Assembly (NCBI GenBank): GCA_963971305.1
Contig: OZ020307.1
Span: 64,849,702 to 64,913,701, forward strand
Length of the DNA: 64,000 bases
Reading direction: 5' to 3'
Source of the DNA: Arcuatula senhousia
Lineage: Eukaryota > Mollusca > Bivalvia > Mytilida > Mytilidae
Shown here piece by piece: positions 39,501 to 45,227 of the stretch (positions within the stretch are counted from its first letter, which is position 1; each line of letters opens with the position of its first letter). The notes under the pieces are model-generated. The model saw nothing but the letters and a program-made list of their open reading frames with translations. It had not been told where the DNA came from and searched no databases. A program made the translations under genes and the position numbers.

Positions 39501-39885
39501 CGAAACACGGAAATATGGCTAAATTTTTTTTCACGGATAAAAGTTTGACTTTGTATTATTGTAAAGCATGCCTACGAATCACGGACAAAATACTTTGCTG
39601 AAAATGTTTTCTGTGCAATATCCAATCACGTTGCACAGAAAAATATTTCGACAAATCACAATTCTAAGAAAATGATTAAACAAATGACAAGAGTGATTTT
39701 GATTCAGATTCATAAAAAAAATGTTATTTTGTATCAGGACACAGTCACAGCCATGCCACAGGTCAATCACCCCACATTCACAACAAGTGAACAACACAAG
39801 ATACATACTTGAGATGTTCCAAAGAATGGGGATTCTTAGGCTTGGACAACAGTCCAGGAATCCATCCTTTTGAACGCGAAAACAT
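12442..39885 (-). CDS. CLEC16A: CLEC16A / ema / GOP-1 orthologue, spliced (18 exons found, 3' end missing)
   Basis: The gene encodes an endosome-associated regulator of autophagy and mitophagy. In mammals it works with the ubiquitin ligase RNF41/Nrdp1; the Drosophila homologue ema acts in endosomal maturation. Eighteen exons with GT-AG borders join in a single consistent frame to about 621 codons, starting [13 protein letters not shown]. The N-terminal FPL-domain region is clear: [52 protein letters not shown]. Later blocks match the family closely: [58 protein letters not shown]. Vertebrate proteins are about 1050 residues, so roughly the last 40% is absent, presumably left of the window. 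Introns 6, 8, 12 and 15 contain tandem arrays copied from the adjoining splice junction. Identity rests on remembered family sequence and is very secure. Confidence 0.95.
12868..12887. repeat. (ATTT)n microsatellite
   Basis: A short run of TTTA/ATTT units follows AATAAAGATTATT. Confidence 0.6.
13170..13364. mobile_element. Short TIR element (MITE) family M1, copy 1
   Basis: The left end TACTGTGAATTCATTTATTTTTG is roughly the inverse of the right end CACAAAAATAATGATTCCACAGTA. The same ends bound 32004-32215, so this is a MITE family. It lies in CLEC16A intron 17. No TSD is resolved. Confidence 0.65.
13438..13488 (-). CDS. CLEC16A: CLEC16A exon 17
   Basis: The 51-bp exon is phase 0 on both sides with donor AAG/GTGAGC. 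It encodes [17 protein letters not shown], matching the family's [12 protein letters not shown] block. Confidence 0.93.
13640..13850. repeat. Degenerate MITE related to family M1
   Basis: ACTATGGATTTACCAATATCGTGG, near the left, and CCACAAAAACCATGAAAATTGATGCC and CCATGAATAATAAAG, near the right, resemble the M1 ends, but the TIRs are no longer clean. Confidence 0.35.
13972..14126 (-). CDS. CLEC16A: CLEC16A exon 16
   Basis: The 155-bp exon has acceptor CTTTCAG and donor AAG/GTTTGT, a weak but GT donor. It encodes [20 protein letters not shown] through [10 protein letters not shown], aligning with the family's GKIRLATLELSCLLLKQ region. Confidence 0.95.
14135..14360 (+). repeat. Interspersed repeat family R2, copy 1
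   Basis: TATCAAAGTCAAAATAGC, then a T-rich stretch, GCTGTGATAAGAAGTTACTG, GAGAAAACTGTTGCAAAAA and CCCAGATTTTTCACTC recur in the same order at 23155-23390 and 23465-23700. Confidence 0.6.
14475..14635 (+). repeat. Interspersed repeat family R1, copy 2
   Basis: AGAGCACCTGAATTCACTC, CTTGTTATGACTTGAGTTCC, GGGTTTTGTCGTTGCCC, TTTCAGACTTTTGACAC and CCCCATTGGTGCTTCTT match the reverse complement of 10780-10990 and of part of 38900-39020. Confidence 0.55.
14700..17600 (-). repeat. 44-bp minisatellite of the exon 15 donor junction, about 65 copies
   Basis: On the minus strand each unit is CAGAATCATAACTCTAGCC, then TGTCAAAGTG, the donor GTAAGT and about 10 more intron bases. The first 28 or so bases copy the end of CLEC16A exon 15, whose authentic version is 17573-17642. 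Most copies keep a GTAAGT or GTGAGT donor; a minority read GATGAGT or GGCGAGT at the junction. The exon-derived part carries missense changes and a recurrent TAA (TGT TAA AGT), so it is not under coding constraint. A few units are shorter. The array lies entirely in intron 15. Confidence 0.95.
17573..17642 (-). CDS. CLEC16A: CLEC16A exon 15
   Basis: The 70-bp exon has acceptor TTTTTTAG and donor AGTG/GTAAGT. It encodes [20 protein letters not shown] then CQSG, matching the family's TTYNHPLAERLIRI. Its last 28 bases and the first intron bases are the parent of the 44-bp array just downstream in the transcript. Confidence 0.93.
17880..18690. repeat. Interspersed element with internal repeats
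   Basis: ATACTAAATATCAGATGCCT occurs at about 17923 and 18102, and AAAAGACCTAAGTTCACAGA / AAAAGAACTAAGTTCATAGA follow each. The right end AAAAAGTTAACAGAGG...CATAATAAGTCC resembles positions 30-80. No gene is present. Confidence 0.5.
19495..19547 (-). CDS. CLEC16A: CLEC16A exon 14
   Basis: The 53-bp exon has acceptor TTCCCAG and donor GAG/GTATTG. Joined to exon 13 in phase 1 it reads [18 protein letters not shown], the divergent linker equivalent to the family's GMDPEKLERIQLPVPNAAEK. The phase agreement on both sides is the main support. Confidence 0.82.
19660..19797. mobile_element. Short TIR element (MITE), GGGGCGGATCC type
   Basis: The left end CAGGGGCGGATCCAGAAATT is near-inverse to the right end CCCTGGGTCCGCCACTG. 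The interior has a G-run and an inverted GGGGTTCC / GGAACCCC pair. Similar ends are common in animal genomes. It is inserted in CLEC16A intron 13. Confidence 0.6.
21170..21478 (-). mobile_element. tRNA-derived SINE
   Basis: On the minus strand the 5' end reads GAGCCGGTTGTGTAGTGG then TTAATGCG, a Pol III A box (21455-21470), followed by box B GGTTCGATCC (21427-21436). About 250 bases of unrelated body follow down to about 21170. A diverged relative lies at 22380-22690. It is in CLEC16A intron 13. Confidence 0.75.
21518..21618 (-). CDS. CLEC16A: CLEC16A exon 13
   Basis: The 101-bp exon has acceptor TTTTTCAG and donor GATG/GTAAGT. It encodes [20 protein letters not shown] then [13 protein letters not shown], matching the family's PFLDMVYHALDSPDDDYHALF. 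Its 5' part is duplicated twice in the adjacent intron (21653-21745). Confidence 0.95.
21591..21745 (-). repeat. Partial tandem copies of the exon 13 acceptor junction
   Basis: GGCGTTAAATATGGCCTC in the exon (21591) recurs as GGCATTAAATATGGCCTC at 21653 and GGCATTAAATATGG at 21726. Copy 2 includes an intact-looking acceptor (CTTTTCAG/ACCC) and an 11-bp longer exon piece. The spacings are 62 and 73 bp. The copies sit upstream of the true acceptor in the transcript. Confidence 0.85.
21860..22013 (-). CDS. CLEC16A: CLEC16A exon 12
   Basis: The 154-bp exon has acceptor ATTGCAG and donor AATAG/GTATAA. It encodes [38 protein letters not shown] and [12 protein letters not shown], a low-complexity, acidic linker equivalent to the vertebrate segment with NTTDEEK. 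The phases (1 in, 2 out) fit both neighbours. Confidence 0.85.
22380..22690 (-). mobile_element. Diverged SINE, same family as 21170-21478
   Basis: AAACAAGC...TTATGCTTCTGTAAATCCCT, GAGTGTGGCCTT, TATCAAACTTTACAAAGGGG, TTGCTCTCC and GGTCAGAAAATTGGT align in order with the SINE at 21170. The tRNA-like end is badly decayed. Confidence 0.6.
23155..23390 (+). repeat. Interspersed repeat family R2, copy 2
   Basis: ATGCCAGATGTCATTAAACAGGAGG, GTTGTGATAAGTTATTGCTG, AGTAAACTGTTATTAAAA and CCCAGATTTTTATTCTG match the order seen at 14135 and 23465. Confidence 0.6.
23465..23700 (+). repeat. Interspersed repeat family R2, copy 3
   Basis: TATCAAAGTCAAAAATGGCA, TTCAACAGGAAGTAGGTGAG, TACTAAATATCAAGAGACTG, GGGAAAACTGTTACAAAAAT and ACCTGGATTTTCACTCTG. 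It lies about 310 bp from copy 2 in the same orientation. Confidence 0.6.
23904..23985 (-). CDS. CLEC16A: CLEC16A exon 11 (3' border uncertain)
   Basis: The acceptor is TTGTTACAG. It encodes [18 protein letters not shown] then NRGQHPFTQ, matching the family's IRCFIKPTETLERSLE. Two in-frame donors fit the phase of exon 12: CAAG/GTGATT ending at 23904, or CATG/GTATAT ending at 23841, which adds 21 codons beginning GDSEEPVIT. The acidic extension resembles the family's linker, so alternative use is possible. Confidence 0.8.
24284..24391 (-). CDS. CLEC16A: CLEC16A exon 10
   Basis: The 108-bp exon is phase 0 with acceptor TTTTACAG and donor ACT/GTAAGT. It encodes [36 protein letters not shown], matching the family's VFLIIHHAPLVNSLAEVILNGD. 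Confidence 0.95.
24824..24874 (-). CDS. CLEC16A: CLEC16A exon 9
   Basis: The 51-bp exon is phase 0 with acceptor GTTTTTCAG and donor CAG/GTAGGT. It encodes [17 protein letters not shown], equivalent to the family's PVSLYLLSQ. Confidence 0.92.
25326..31858 (-). repeat. 131-bp minisatellite of the exon 8 donor junction, 50 copies
   Basis: The junction word CTGTCTYACTAG recurs from 25351 to 31770, a distance of 6419 = 49 x 131, so I see no net indel. On the minus strand each unit is 89 bp copied from the end of CLEC16A exon 8, the donor CAG/GTATTG, and 42 bp of intron 8. The highest-coordinate copy is the real exon; the lowest-coordinate copy runs into the unique rest of intron 8, as expected for serial tandem duplication. 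About ten positions vary in the exon-derived part and only two in the intron-derived part. Confidence 0.97.
31770..31959 (-). CDS. CLEC16A: CLEC16A exon 8
   Basis: The 190-bp exon has acceptor TTAAATAG and donor CAG/GTATTG. It encodes [40 protein letters not shown] and [20 protein letters not shown] plus VRQ, matching the family's [20 protein letters not shown]. Its last 89 bp are the parent of the 131-bp array. Confidence 0.96.
32004..32215. mobile_element. Short TIR element (MITE) family M1, copy 2
   Basis: The left end TACTGTGGTTTAATTATTTT then TCGTGGG is the near-inverse of the right end CCCACGAAAATAAATGAATC, CACAGTA. A second nested pair, CAATTTTCGTGG / CACGAAAATTGG, lies inside. It is in CLEC16A intron 7, and the same family is at 13170. 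Confidence 0.75.
32216..33637. other. CLEC16A intron 7 remainder, no gene seen
   Basis: AT-rich sequence with a weak repeat-like GGACAGATGGACAAACAGACC block near 32994. No other structure is recognised. Confidence 0.5.
33638..33761 (-). CDS. CLEC16A: CLEC16A exon 7
   Basis: The 124-bp exon has acceptor TTGTAG and donor GCAGA/GTAAGT. It encodes [40 protein letters not shown], matching the family's [26 protein letters not shown]. Its first 41 or so bases plus about 115 bp of intron 6 are the unit of the 156-bp array upstream in the transcript. Confidence 0.96.
33725..36120 (-). repeat. 156-bp minisatellite of the exon 7 acceptor junction, 16 copies
   Basis: CTGTCTCTGATRTATCT starts at 33725 (real exon), 33881, 34037, 34193 and so on to 36065, an exact 156-bp period over 15 intervals. 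On the minus strand each unit carries the acceptor TATTGTAG and TTGAAGACAAGGCTATG, TTGAGATACATCAGAGACAG of the exon, then departs from the exon at GAATTTACAG. The inner copies are almost identical; the outermost one (36065-36106) is strongly diverged in its exon part. Confidence 0.97.
36441..36546 (-). CDS. CLEC16A: CLEC16A exon 6
   Basis: The 106-bp exon has acceptor GTTTTCAG and donor AAAG/GTACAG. It encodes [35 protein letters not shown], almost identical to the vertebrate block. Confidence 0.97.
37067..37147 (-). CDS. CLEC16A: CLEC16A exon 5
   Basis: The 81-bp exon is phase 0 with acceptor ATTTTTCAG and donor GAG/GTATAG. It encodes [27 protein letters not shown]. Confidence 0.97.
37758..37825 (-). 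CDS. CLEC16A: CLEC16A exon 4
   Basis: The 68-bp exon has acceptor TATTTCAG and donor GAG/GTAGGG. It encodes [22 protein letters not shown], matching [22 protein letters not shown]. Confidence 0.96.
38278..38411 (-). CDS. CLEC16A: CLEC16A exon 3
   Basis: The 134-bp exon has acceptor TTTTTCCAG and donor CTTT/GTAAGT. It encodes [44 protein letters not shown], part of the FPL-domain region. Confidence 0.97.
38640..38768 (-). CDS. CLEC16A: CLEC16A exon 2
   Basis: The 129-bp exon has acceptor TTTTTTAG and donor TTCGA/GTAAGA. It encodes [42 protein letters not shown], a highly conserved part of the family. Confidence 0.97.
38900..39020 (-). repeat. Interspersed repeat family R1, copy 3 (partial)
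   Basis: On the minus strand, GTTTTCTGGTTTTGTC, TCTGCCCTTTCAGACTTTTG and CCCCATTGGTG match 14475-14635. It lies in CLEC16A intron 1. Confidence 0.5.
39809..39885 (-). CDS. CLEC16A: CLEC16A exon 1 (coding part, start codon)
   Basis: The ATG at 39885-39883 begins [26 protein letters not shown], matching the vertebrate MFGRSRSWVGG...NIHSLDHLK start. The donor is CTCAA/GTATGT. The match at the initiating methionine fixes the start. Confidence 0.96.
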
Positions 39886-41237
39886 TTTCTCTTTTTATCT
39901 TCAGTTCATGTATTATTTTAACGAAAAATTACACCCAGAATCACATTTTGCGATGTGGGTTTGTTATTGATTCTTGGTCAAAGCAATTATGAAAGCTGAA
40001 ATTTGATTCGACGAATCGAAAAGTTTTATCCAATCAAATCAGTCCATAGGTTTTATCAAGGGAAACAACTCTATGCAGACGAAAAAAAACAACAGGTGCT
40101 TGTAAAAAAAAGAAAAACATTAATTACAAATCATGTAATTGTTTGAAGTCAAAATGCAATGAATCCTTTAAATTAGAAGTTGAAAATAAAAGTAAGATTT
40201 TGCAAAATGCATGACAGATCTTGACACCACTACTTTTCATTCCCACCAAGGCACCATGTCCAGACTCCAGTTGCACAAGCATTTGGTTACAGACAGGTGG
40301 TGCCTAAAATGTGTAACCCGTATCCGTAGCCGTTTTGGCTCATTTGAATTTACCCGTACCAGCACCTGTTTTCAATTTTGGCTCATAAACAGCGAAAACG
40401 TAATGAAACTTTCTGAAATTGCACATGAAGATTTCTGATAAGTTATTTAATGACTGGTATGTTTTGTTTTTCAAATCGTTATTCTTATTTCTGAAAATCG
40501 ATTATGTTAGAAAATTTTGATGTCTAAAATGTGTAACCAGAAGTTTACACTAAGACGAAGTTGCCAAAGAAATGATAACTTTTCTCTTCTTTTAATTAAA
40601 TTTTACTTTTTAATCGTAAATTGGTTTCTTGTAATTGTTTAATGTTATATTTCTTGTTAATAATGAATATTTTGGAAATTGACTCTTATATGAGTCTGTT
40701 TAATCTAAATTTTTACATTAGAAATTATCAAAACTTTGGCCCGGATTTTGGCGGGGCACATGTAATTTGTAAACATTGGATAAAATCGTGATAGGTTCCT
40801 CGATAGAAAGTAAAATTGTGAAATGGGTAGTTATTGTTTTCAAATAAAACTTTCGTATAGTAATTGCTGATATATTTTTGTAACTTTTTAGTCATGCCTA
40901 AAACAAATCTGTTTCTTCTTTGATTAGAAAAGGCCCTGTATGTCATCGGGTACAGGTAAATTTTTAATGGAAGTATTGAGTTAAAACATAAAATAGATCA
41001 AAATACTAATGTTAGTTTTGATGTTTGGAGGAATATAAACATTCAATGTTATATCTTAAAGGTTCTTGTCAAATATCACAATGATTGACAGCGTTTTCTC
41101 TACAGTCGAAGAGATTATGTGAAATTTTGATAAATCTGGGTGCGGGTACGGGTTACATGTTTAAGGCACCACCTTACAGACATATTTAAAAAAGAGATAT
41201 TCATATAAAACTTACCATATATGTTTTCTTTCAGATC
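39886..41237. promoter_or_regulatory. Divergent intergenic region of CLEC16A and threonine aldolase
   Basis: The two start codons face away from each other, 1352 bp apart. A hAT-like element fills 40295-41173, leaving about 470 bp of older intergenic sequence, which is compatible with a shared bidirectional promoter. No TATA box or other core element is obvious. TTTCTTTCAG directly before the threonine aldolase ATG looks like a 3' splice site, so its promoter and a 5' UTR exon probably lie further upstream here. Confidence 0.5.
40295..41173. mobile_element. hAT-like non-autonomous TIR element with 8-bp TSD
   Basis: The left end AGGTGGTGCCTAAAATGTGT then AACCCGTA is the near-inverse of the right end TACGGGTTACATGTTTAAGG, CACCACC. 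It is flanked by TTACAGAC at 40287-40294 and 41174-41181. An 8-bp target duplication is the hAT superfamily hallmark. No transposase frame is present. Confidence 0.85.
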
Positions 41238-41481
41238 ATGAAAGTTTTTAAACTTGGGTGCATTTTAAGAAACCACTGCATCAAAAACCAAAATGTTGTT
41301 GTTAAAACATGGCACAGATTTTACCAGACTGTATCGGTAGCTGAATCAACCATTCCAGATACACACCATGTTGTAGACCTAAGGAGTGATACCGTCACAA
41401 GGCCATCACCAGAAATGAGGAGGGCAATGGCCGAGGCTGATGTCGGTGATGATGTGTATGGGGAGGACCCAACTATAAATG
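41238..41481 (+). CDS. Threonine aldolase exon 1
   Basis: The ATG lies three bases after a CTTTCAG acceptor-like sequence. The exon encodes an N-terminal extension, then [20 protein letters not shown] and [15 protein letters not shown]. The donor is AATG/GTAAAA, phase 1. Confidence 0.92.
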
Positions 41482-44400
41482 GTAAAATTAGGTAGAAAAG
41501 ATTTCTTTTAAAATGCTAGATTTCAATTAAGAATTAATTGGCAATTATTGTATCTTGAAAATAAGATGTAATTTATACTGATTAAGTGAAATTTAAACAT
41601 CAATTATAAATTTCTGTTCACTTTTTGATCTCCCACCAGAAAATGCATTGGTTTATATTCCTTAAAACATGTCATTTTCTTTCTCCTTATGGCTTAACTG
41701 CTTTTACAGATATTTTACTGATGTAATATTGCATTTTATATTAATCAAAACAAAAAGTAGACAGACACAAATGAATATTGAACAATATATCTATCTCTGT
41801 ATTCTAAAGTCACAAATTGATGTAATATTTTTAGTTTTTTAGTTTATTTTTGTTTAAGAATCAGGATATTGGTTGGAGGTAATAGGTAATAAATGTTTTG
41901 TTTTCTTTTTAGCATTGCAAGAAAGATGTGCAAAGTTATTCAACAAAGAGAAAGCGATGTTTGTTCCCACTGGGACACTTGGAAATTTGCTTTCAAGTAA
42001 TTTGATTTTTTGATTATATCTTTTTGATAACATTTTTGCAAGGCTGCAAATGTTTTATTAGTTTTACTTGTAAAATTAGTCACACTAGTTTTCTTATAAA
42101 TTGTGAGACAACATAGAGGCACGATATAAGTTTTGGATGAAATTTTATAAGAGCCCCCCCCCCTCCACACACAATCAAGGATGTGGACATTTTATATAGT
42201 TTTCACTTTATCAATCTTTCTGTCTGTCCATCTGTCCATTAAAAACTGTTTATGAAATAGATCTGAAAGGACTAGAGCCACGAATCCCCATATTTGGCCC
42301 TGTTAATACTCAAATATCAAAATTGGTTTGTTTTTTACCAAAATTTGTGTATGTATAGCTGGATGTCTGTGTAAAAAGAGAAAAGATTTGGTTATAGTGT
42401 AAAAATAAATTTTCAAGTAACCTAACCCTTCAAAAATAGCCTAAATCAGTGATTTTTCACTTTTTGGCCAAAATTACTTGTTTTTCAGTATGTGGCCCCA
42501 CCCCTCGCCCATCAAAATTATTGTTGAAATATGAAGAAAATAATGCATTTATAAAATTTAAGCAAAATTATCTATGGGCGAGGGGTGGTGCCCATGTCAT
42601 TTTCACCAAAAACCAGGCGGAAAATTGTGAAATTAGCTGAAATTAGCATATAAAATTTTCAATTTAAGCGTCACTTTATGACGTCATTATAATGTCACAA
42701 GTACAGAAAACTTTAAAATTGATTTTGTTTTGTTACAAGTAATCATTCTAGACTACTTGGCCACAAAAATCTTATCTAACAAATGAATTTGAAAAAAAAA
42801 CCGGTCTGATTTAGGGCCAAATATGAGGGTTCGTGGCTTAAGTCCTTTGGTAGTTTAGTATGTAGCATAATAAAGATTCTCTTGAATTTTAGGAATCTTC
42901 AGCATGCTCAGAAAACTTTTATTGAATGCCAGATTATCCCCCTTATGTGTCCTAATTAGTTTTTTTCTTCTTTTCTCCATCAAGTTCTATTTTTCCATCT
43001 AAAACTTTGCTACATAAAGATTAGTAAATCTATATAGGCATTTAAATAAGCATAAAAGTAGTAATCCAAAACTAACACATTGTTACTTATGCACATGTAG
43101 TAGCTTAATACACAATTATCTGTTTCATGTTGTACAAAATGTTATTTTTTTCTACATACAGTGTAGCCCTTTGTGAACTGTATAAGTTATATATGTATAT
43201 CTCTTAAATATTGCCTTAGTGTATGAAAGGAAAATGTAGTTTGTATATTTTGTTTCAGTTTGTGTGCACTGTCCAAATAGAGGTGAAGAAGCTATTCTTG
43301 GAAGTCGTAGTCATATTTTTGTTCATGAACAGGGTGGAATTTCTTTTGTAAGAGTTATTTCCCTCTTTCTAAAAAAGACTCACAGTTTCATCTATAGTTC
43401 GATCATTTTAACTCTTTGAAGTGATAAATTAACACCTACACTGAAATAGAACAAGATTAATTAAAGCTTAGTGACATAAAAAGATAAAAAGAGTATTGAA
43501 ATGAAAGAAAGTACCCAGTGTTTTAAGTAAGGCCAAACAAAAAAGTATGTGTGTTTACTGTCACATGCTGAAAAAAATTAGGGTCGGTAGGTAGGTAATT
43601 ATTTTTTTTTATATATATATTTTACAGGTCTTGAGTCTATGGGGGCAGCTTTGTGACTTTAACAGTGCTTAATGGAAAATGCTAAAAAAAACTTTAGGGT
43701 AGGGGTTAAAATTAGGTAGGGTCGGGTGACAGTAAACTCACCTACTTTTTTTGTGGCCTAATTGCAACATTTATTATTGGTTAATACCATGATTATATGC
43801 ACCAGTTTGATTGATGATCAATGAAAGATAACATAATAATTAGCCACAGTAACCAATTGTTCAGTTGCAACTTCTAGTCTGTCAGACTAGCTAAAAAAAT
43901 GTTGTTTTAAGCATAAAAAATATTAGAATAAAAGATACATGTATCTTATTTATCCGGCTCTGCCTTCCTACCACAGCTGGGCCAGGCATTCCAGTACCTC
44001 ACACTTATCCCATCAGGTGCAGTCACTAATGGTATGACATTAAACTTCCACAGTCAGTAATAGAACTTCTTCTGTCCTAAGTTAAAATGTAGAAATTTAC
44101 AACTTTGGAAACTAATCAATAACAACTATATAACGATATAAATTAAAAACTTTGAAAATGAACAGAAATCCAGCTAAGGCACCTTTAAAACACTGGATCA
44201 TTAATTTTACATTTTTTAGATTGCTGGTGTGATGACATCTCTCATAGAGAACAATCCAGATGGGACATTTGACCTTGACATTATGAAGCAACGAATTCGT
44301 CAGATAAATGACCCACACTTTCCATACACCCGCTTGATCTGTCTAGAGAATACACATAACTTTTGTGGAGGGAAAGTTGTACCATTATCATTTATGGAAC

Positions 44401-45161
44401 AGGTTTGTGGTATAAATATTGTATTTATGTTTCTTTGTAAGAAGGATGTTCATGACATCCAGGAATAAAGTTATTTTAAACCTGGAAAATATCTTCAATA
44501 AAAACAACATGTGACCTTCAGCGATTTAACACAATTTATCCCATACACATAAAAAACATACACATTAAAGACACCTTTGTAGAGTTGGAAAAGAGTAGGC
44601 TTAATGAGGGCCAGTACAAAGGCGAAACTCACAAACTGCAAAATGGAGAGGAATTCACATTAGTATCAAACATTTTTCCCTATCCAGGATAAATAAATAA
44701 GTTAAAACTAGCTTTTGAAGTTCATTTTGATTGGGCTTGTGTGTTGATTGTGGTCAAAGGTTAATTGATTATTCCTATGTTTACAGTATTGTCAAGGGTG
44801 TAGAACTACAGGTCCATTTAGATGTTAAAGTTATGAACAGCTACAGCTTTGAACATGTTGAATATATCCCTGATTGACATTGTTTTATCTTGATTATTCC
44901 TAGGTATACAGTGTTGACATTGTTTTATGTTGATTATTCCTAGGTATACAGTGTTGACATTGTTTTATGTTGATTATTCCTAGGTTTACAGTGTTGACAT
45001 TGTTTTATGTTGATTATTCCTAGGTTTACAGTATTGCCAAAGACATAGGACTACAAGTTCATCTGGATGGTGCTAGAGTACTGAATGCTGCTACAGCGTT
45101 GAAAGTATCCCCAAGTGAAATTGTTAAATACACAGACTCAGTTAACATGTGCTTCTCTAAG
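41238..45161 (+). CDS. L-threonine aldolase, spliced (5 exons found, 3' end missing)
   Basis: This is a PLP-dependent fold-type I enzyme of the Beta_elim_lyase family that cleaves L-threonine or L-allo-threonine to glycine and acetaldehyde. The five exons join in frame to 246 codons. Family marks are [20 protein letters not shown] (residues 47-66), [11 protein letters not shown] (69-79), [57 protein letters not shown] with the PLP-contacting Asp215 and Arg218, and the final SVNMCFSK, whose Lys246 is the expected Schiff-base lysine. The first 40 or so residues are basic and hydrophobic and could be a mitochondrial targeting peptide (inference). The C-terminal 100 or more residues, beginning with the usual GLGAPVGS, were not found before 64000. 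Confidence 0.93.
41913..41996 (+). CDS. Threonine aldolase exon 2
   Basis: The 84-bp exon has acceptor CTTTTTAG and donor TCAA/GTAATT. It encodes [28 protein letters not shown], the segment around the PLP phosphate-binding region. Confidence 0.93.
41997..43258. other. Threonine aldolase intron 2
   Basis: It holds the fold-back element at 42266-42848 and otherwise AT-rich unique sequence. No other gene is seen. Confidence 0.5.
42266..42848. mobile_element. Fold-back / long-TIR MITE
   Basis: The left arm AAAGGACTAGAGCCACGAAT, then CCCCATATTTGGCCCT (42266-42302), is the near-inverse of AGGGCCAAATATGAGGGTTC, GTGGCTTAAGTCCTTT (42813-42848). An inner pair, CACCCCTCGCCCAT (42499-42512) and ATGGGCGAGGGGTG (42574-42587), is perfect, so much of the element can fold on itself. 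No coding potential is credible. Confidence 0.75.
43259..43347 (+). CDS. Threonine aldolase exon 3
   Basis: The 89-bp exon has acceptor TGTTTCAG and donor TTTT/GTAAGA. It encodes [29 protein letters not shown], matching the family's HCxRRGDE...HxxxxEQGG. Confidence 0.92.
43531..43758. mobile_element. PIF/Harbinger-like MITE with TAA TSD
   Basis: The left end GGCCAAACAAAAAAGTATGT, GTGTTTACTGTCAC is the near-inverse of GTGACAGTAAACTCACCTAC, TTTTTTTGTGGCC. TAA flanks both ends (43528-43530 and 43759-43761). A 3-bp TWA duplication fits PIF/Harbinger. It is in threonine aldolase intron 3. Confidence 0.75.
44220..44402 (+). CDS. Threonine aldolase exon 4
   Basis: The 183-bp exon is phase 0 with acceptor TTTTTTAG and donor CAG/GTTTGT. 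It encodes [40 protein letters not shown] and [20 protein letters not shown] plus Q. Confidence 0.95.
44779..44885 (+). pseudogene. Decayed duplicate of threonine aldolase exon 5
   Basis: GTTTACAGTATTGTCAAGGG, GTAGAACTACAGGTCCATTT, AGATG... aligns along most of exon 5 (45024-45161), about 245 bp upstream of it, but with deletions, loss of the GAR residues after HLD and loss of the acceptor AG (CCTAT instead of CCTAG). It is therefore a dead exon copy. Confidence 0.8.
44886..45035 (+). repeat. Four 40-bp copies of the exon 5 acceptor junction
   Basis: TGATTATTCCTAGGTWTACAGT recurs with TAGGT at 44901, 44941, 44981 and 45021, exactly 40 bp apart. Each unit carries the branch/pyrimidine region, the acceptor CCTAG and the first exon bases GTTTACAGT. 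Only the last continues into real exon 5. Confidence 0.92.
45024..45161 (+). CDS. Threonine aldolase exon 5 (PLP lysine exon)
   Basis: The 138-bp exon is phase 0 with acceptor TTCCTAG and donor AAG/GTATGT. It encodes [40 protein letters not shown] and NMCFSK. HLDGAR and the terminal lysine are the cofactor-binding residues. Confidence 0.95.
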
Positions 45162-45227
45162 GTATGTTGTTTTTAGGTCTCCATGTATAGAGGTGTAGGT
45201 TAAAGCAGTGTTCTCCCCAGAATTTTT

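Noticed and set aside
43978..44033. Possible extra threonine aldolase exon (CTACCACAG...AATG/GTATGA)
   Set aside because: Borders look plausible, but its 56 bp would shift the frame between exons 3 and 4, which join perfectly in phase 0 and match the family without it.
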